A stretch of DNA of 64,000 nucleotides, taken from NCBI RefSeq assembly GCF_018739885.1, contig NZ_JADOES010000010.1, positions 1 through 64,000 on the forward strand. Direction: 5' to 3'. A program made the position numbers and the translations under genes. Shown here in pieces: positions 60,253 to 64,000 of this stretch. The number at the start of each line of letters is the position of its first letter. Within the stretch, counting starts at the first letter, position 1. Below the pieces are notes generated by a model. The model did not search any database, was not told the DNA's origin, and was given only the letters and a program-made list of their open reading frames with translations. Source of the DNA: Leptothoe spongobia TAU-MAC 1115. GTDB taxonomy: Bacteria > Cyanobacteriota > Cyanobacteriia > Phormidesmidales > Phormidesmidaceae.

Positions 60253-62754
60253 TCAAGAAGCGTCTATATTATCTAACAACTCGTTTCTTAATGGCTGTAG
60301 AGCAATATCTAGGGCTTTATTGTAAGCAGGTGACTGTAACACGGAACCAAAAAATAGTTGCATAGGTATGTTTTCGCTTCTAGGGAGAAAGTCACTGGGT
60401 ATTGGACCATCAATATGACGACTGATAATGCCAAACCCCAATCGTTCATTCCGTAGATTTTGACTAGGCGCATGGTGTTTTAACCAAGCGGAAAATGTGT
60501 CTGCAGTCTGCATGGTGATTTGTAACTTTTGTAGCAAATTTGTTTGGATTTCACTGTCATAGGCATAAACCTCCGAAACAGTCTGGGTAAGCAGCGCTTG
60601 TTTAAGCAGTTTTGGTCGGTTATCTGGCTCTAACCATGCATGGATAATGGCAGCACTGGCTGGATCTACATCTGATAAGAGAGAATTTATCTGAGCCTTA
60701 TTGCCCTGATCTAGCTGACCAAATAGGTTACCTAAGGTAAAGTTTTCCGCTTGCCAATCGACCTGGGCCGCAGCCGAATCTCCTCGCCACCAGAGGATCC
60801 CAGCTCGAATATGCTGCCAGTAGGATTGAAGGGTTGGCTCTTGGTTAGTGGCAATAAACTGAGTCAATGTAGTCTCAACATTAGCTAATACTTGGGGGTA
60901 AAGCATCTGTAATGGTGGTTGCTGCCATAGTGGACTAGTAACAATTAAAGGACTTCGTAAGCTTTCCAACGTAAATGCCTGTATTGCCAGCGCCAGTTCA
61001 TTTTGTTGCAGTAGGCTATAGCCTAAGCTAAAAAACAGTCCTTTCTTTGCAGGAATTAGTCGAATGGACGCCATAAAAGACTGAGTGGCAGCTTTGGGCT
61101 CAGTATTAACCAACAACCATCCCATATTTGTATGGACAAATTCTTGAGCAGGGGCAATTTCTAATGACTGCTGAAACCAAGCCAGACTATCTGTAAGCGC
61201 TTCTACAGAAGCTCCCGTCAGAGCATGATCACCCAGATTCCAAGCAATTTGATTCGGGTAATAGGGATCCCAAGGCACGAGTTGAGTCGCCTTTTCTAGA
61301 TACCGACGCATTCCCTGCAGATTATCTTGATGTAATGCCAAAAATCCTTGACTTGATAAGTGCCAGGCTCGATGCACAGGTATTAGCCAAAGGGTGATGA
61401 AAAGAGCCCACCCCAACGCACCCAGGGTAATAGCGCGGGTCTTGATGGGTACTGAATTAACTGTTGTTTGTAATTGCCAATGGGACAAAATTAACGCCCC
61501 ATAAACGACAAGTGTGCCGCTAATAGCAACATTATCTAACTGGTAGTCAGTCAAACTATAAAGTCCATAGGCAAACAACCCAAACCATAAACTTTTAATC
61601 GACTCGTTAGAGAGTTGCCCCTTACGAGATATCTCATCAGAGCCCTTAGCTGTCAGGACAGCCGCTGTCCTGACAGCCCGTATCCCTAGTGCTATTGTGA
61701 CGATGCCTAAAATCAATCCCCAAAGCCCCATTTCTGCCCAGATTTGAGCAGGTGTACTGTGTAGCTGAAAGGTCAGTTCAGCCTCTTGACCAGCCCAAAA
61801 GGGACGAAATTGTTGATACAGCAGAGGCACATTACCGAGGCCTAACCCTGTCCAAGGATGGGCGCTCCCCATGGTTATCCCGGTTGAATTAGTAATGATT
61901 CGATAAACATCGCTATTTGCCGTATTTGTTAAAAAAACTGCGATAAAGCTGATGACCCTCGAATTGGAAACGGTGATGCCAATGGTCATCAGTAACATCA
62001 CTATGGCTGCTAAGCGCCAACGGTTTGAGTATTTTTTCTGTAGAATTAGGGTTCCACAAAAAATAATGCTGCACAGCCCTACACACAAAAAACCTGCTCT
62101 AGAATAGGTTGTATAAAGATCAACAAGACCCAGAATAAATCCAGTGAGCCACACATGTCGTTGCCAACCTGAACGTTGCAGCCCCAAACTCAGAAGAACA
62201 GGTAAGACTAAGGATAAATAACCTGCAACATAATTCTGATGTCCCAAAGGATGCCAGTTCCGAAGAGGGATCTCATTTAGATTAAAACTGCTGCTAATCC
62301 CAATGGCGTTAAGCGTCTGTAATTGGGCAAGCTCTGGGATAACAGTTTGGCTACTCCAGAGAACTAAACTCACGATAATAAAAGCAAGACCTAGGCCACC
62401 TTGAAAAAGAAATAATTTTTCAGAACAGTGGTCTTCCTGTAGCCATTGGTTGAGGGCATACAGCCCAGCAATAAAACCTAACAAAGGGATACCTTGCCAG
62501 ATGGCCTGGTTGGGATACTGAGCAAAAGCGATATTACCCCCTATACCCAACAACAATAGGAGAATTACAATATCAAACCCAGAGTTTAGTAAGAAAAGTC
62601 GTTGACTATGAGCTATCTGGAGACTTAACCATACAATGGGTATGATAAGCATAATTTGCCAGATTAGCACCCATGGCCATGAAACAATTAATGTATGGCT
62701 GTTGGGTAAAAGCGTGAGAAAAATATAACAACAAGCTAAGAGGATTTTAATCAC
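60253..62754 (-). CDS. Wzy/WaaL-type O-antigen ligase with TPR tail
   Basis: The 833-residue protein has about ten to twelve membrane helices (residues 1-450) with an O-antigen ligase/Wzy_C-like loop (GSAHPWTGLGLGNVPLLYQQFRP, HSTPAQIWAEMGLWGL) and a long soluble C-terminal half with TPR-like repeats (WDPYYPNQIAWNLGD; EFVHTNMGWLLVNTEPKAA). The family includes O-antigen ligases, polymerases and pilin O-glycosylating enzymes (PglL/TfpO). It overlaps the next leftward gene (TPR) by 8 bp and converges on the pilin cluster, so a pilin glycosylation role is plausible but unproven. Confidence 0.82.
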   Translation of the reverse strand: MIKILLACCYIFLTLLPNSHTLIVSWPWVLIWQIMLIIPIVWLSLQIAHSQRLFLLNSGFDIVILLLLLGIGGNIAFAQYPNQAIWQGIPLLGFIAGLYALNQWLQEDHCSEKLFLFQGGLGLAFIIVSLVLWSSQTVIPELAQLQTLNAIGISSSFNLNEIPLRNWHPLGHQNYVAGYLSLVLPVLLSLGLQRSGWQRHVWLTGFILGLVDLYTTYSRAGFLCVGLCSIIFCGTLILQKKYSNRWRLAAIVMLLMTIGITVSNSRVISFIAVFLTNTANSDVYRIITNSTGITMGSAHPWTGLGLGNVPLLYQQFRPFWAGQEAELTFQLHSTPAQIWAEMGLWGLILGIVTIALGIRAVRTAAVLTAKGSDEISRKGQLSNESIKSLWFGLFAYGLYSLTDYQLDNVAISGTLVVYGALILSHWQLQTTVNSVPIKTRAITLGALGWALFITLWLIPVHRAWHLSSQGFLALHQDNLQGMRRYLEKATQLVPWDPYYPNQIAWNLGDHALTGASVEALTDSLAWFQQSLEIAPAQEFVHTNMGWLLVNTEPKAATQSFMASIRLIPAKKGLFFSLGYSLLQQNELALAIQAFTLESLRSPLIVTSPLWQQPPLQMLYPQVLANVETTLTQFIATNQEPTLQSYWQHIRAGILWWRGDSAAAQVDWQAENFTLGNLFGQLDQGNKAQINSLLSDVDPASAAIIHAWLEPDNRPKLLKQALLTQTVSEVYAYDSEIQTNLLQKLQITMQTADTFSAWLKHHAPSQNLRNERLGFGIISRHIDGPIPSDFLPRSENIPMQLFFGSVLQSPAYNKALDIALQPLRNELLDNIDAS

Positions 62755-64000
62755 GATCCGATTGACTAGGGGGTAATTCTAATGGGGCTAACTCAAATCT
62801 ATTACGAGTTGAATGGACAAGGTTAAGTTGTTCAGCTCGAATTGATTCCATCAATTCATCTAAGATCGGTAAGTCTCTTGGCATAGCAACAAACAGTTGT
62901 AGAACCTGATTAGGTAAAATACTGTATTCTAAAGCCTCTGGTCTAAGGATAGACGTAATTCCATTTGCACTAGCATTTCGATAGGCAAGACTGAGACTCC
63001 CTCGCTTACGTTCACTGGGTGTGCCAACACTAGCAGTCAGCCAATCTTTCAGCATACGTTTTTCCAAAATTTCAGATCGAATATTGACTGCCTCTTCCTC
63101 AGATAAATCTGCACTTGCAAGATACTGTTCCAAATATAAATCGGGCTTTAACCACGCTCTAAGTAGTTTTAATCCTTCTGTATCGTGGAATGTTTCTAGT
63201 TGCTGCTTCACTAGCATCAATGCTTGCTCAGGTTCAGTGTTCGCTTGTATAACAGCCTGTACAATCGGTCTCAGTCTCTGCCATTGGATGGTTTCAGGTA
63301 AACTTCTCTCCGCCCACCAACGGATCAACAAAGATTGTTCGTAAAGCTGGTTGCCATAGAGATGATCAGGACCAAGCAGGCTTTGCACATGTTCATAATA
63401 GGAAATAGCTTTATCTAATATGCGAGGCTGGAGTGACGCCAAAGGATCACGATGCCAGATCTGCATTGTGATGAAATTTGGACTAGCCAACATTTCTAAC
63501 GCTAACGCATCGATTGCTTGTTCAACTTTAGCCTGAGCCAAATAGACGAGTCCCAGGGTATAGTAAGTATAGTTATAGTTTCTAGGATAAAGCGAGATCG
63601 CACGCTCAGCATAGGCTTCTGCTCGCCCTGGATCGCCTGCCTGCAAATACAACAACGCTAGATTGTTGTTAAACCAAGCATCGTTAGGAGACGCTGCCAG
63701 AGCATTGAGATAGTAATTGATGGTTTGCTGCATTAAGAGCTGACGATCCTCTGCAGTAGGGGCTGCACGACTAACGTCATACATTAGCTGCGCCATCAAG
63801 GCATTCGGTGTAGGGTCCCAAGGATTGAGTTTTGCTGCTTTTATAAAGTCGGCTTCAGCCTCAACTAACTGATTATTGTTGGCTTTTTTTATCGCTGACT
63901 GATTGAAATATATGGCTATTGATGTAGCTCCCCAAAAACTGAATTGTAAGAGCAAAATACTGAGGATACTGAGACTTAACAGTCGTCTTAGTGGTACTGA
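62747..64000 (-). CDS. TPR-repeat membrane protein, 5' end outside window
   Basis: The frame is open to the window edge, so the annotated start at 63955 (a TTG) is probably not real. The visible N-terminus is a membrane helix (LRRLLSLSILSILLLQFSFWG), then TPR repeats (EAEADFIKAAKLNPWDPTPNALMAQLMYD; AEAYAERAISLYPRN) and a C-terminal helical part. It overlaps the O-antigen ligase gene by 8 bp, so the two proteins are translationally coupled and probably act together at the membrane. The function is unknown. Confidence 0.75.
   Translation of the reverse strand, partial: SVPLRRLLSLSILSILLLQFSFWGATSIAIYFNQSAIKKANNNQLVEAEADFIKAAKLNPWDPTPNALMAQLMYDVSRAAPTAEDRQLLMQQTINYYLNALAASPNDAWFNNNLALLYLQAGDPGRAEAYAERAISLYPRNYNYTYYTLGLVYLAQAKVEQAIDALALEMLASPNFITMQIWHRDPLASLQPRILDKAISYYEHVQSLLGPDHLYGNQLYEQSLLIRWWAERSLPETIQWQRLRPIVQAVIQANTEPEQALMLVKQQLETFHDTEGLKLLRAWLKPDLYLEQYLASADLSEEEAVNIRSEILEKRMLKDWLTASVGTPSERKRGSLSLAYRNASANGITSILRPEALEYSILPNQVLQLFVAMPRDLPILDELMESIRAEQLNLVHSTRNRFELAPLELPPSQSDRD

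Overview
The window is chromosomal DNA of a cyanobacterium, probably a filamentous one. At least fifteen HIP1 octamers (GCGATCGC) are scattered through it. It carries cyanobacterial hallmark genes: xisH/xisI, ComFB, LrtA-type ribosome hibernation factor, the fused mannose-1-phosphate guanylyltransferase/phosphomutase, Uma2 nucleases and the hmp/pil chemotaxis-like cluster with hmpF. No rRNA, tRNA, CRISPR array or prophage was seen. Species cannot be fixed from the sequence; a Leptolyngbya-like lineage is a guess.

Region 1 (1-5.2 kb) is accessory: an unknown protein, a 2OG-Fe(II) oxygenase-like protein, a VapBC-type toxin-antitoxin pair and a large Roco-type protein (HTH, leucine-rich repeats, ROC GTPase, COR, TIR) broken by one in-frame stop. 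Region 2 (5.3-11.2 kb) holds an HtrA protease, then an electron-transfer pair (a membrane polyferredoxin related to NosR/NapH, and an FHA-flavoreductase-ferredoxin fusion) and a methyltransferase. Region 3 (11.6-22.7 kb) holds a HAMP/GAF receptor paired with a PhnD-like lipoprotein, a secreted beta-propeller-like protein, an IS5-family relic, a DUF2993 protein with a possible coupled small ORF, a Rieske oxygenase and a glycosyltransferase.

Region 4 (22.8-28.8 kb) is a second accessory patch: a decayed NACHT-GUN4 gene, a REP-associated tyrosine transposase (RAYT) flanked by its own two-hairpin repeats, xisH-xisI and a Uma2 nuclease. Region 5 (28.8-42.6 kb) is mostly housekeeping: SDR, ComFB, argH, PP2C phosphatase, methyltransferase, GDP-mannose synthesis fusion, ssb, lipB, hpf/lrtA, S4 protein.

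Region 6 (42.6-64 kb) is a motility and surface block. hmpF is divergent from hmpA-B-C-D-E (PatA-type regulator, CheY, CheW, chemoreceptor, giant hybrid CheA), followed by glcD, two tandem type IV pilin genes and a TPR-like protein. Converging on these is a Wzy/WaaL-type ligase with a TPR protein that runs off the window. Together they would sense, signal to, build and perhaps glycosylate type IV pili.

The most unusual items are a four-copy family of exactly 59-bp imperfect palindromes; the RAYT whose own 3' end is a REP copy; the roughly 900-residue acidic linker in the CheA with five 26-residue DDLF repeats; the polyferredoxin/FHA-reductase pair; and the two broken STAND/Roco signalling genes. 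I did not find a clearly new defence or mobile system.
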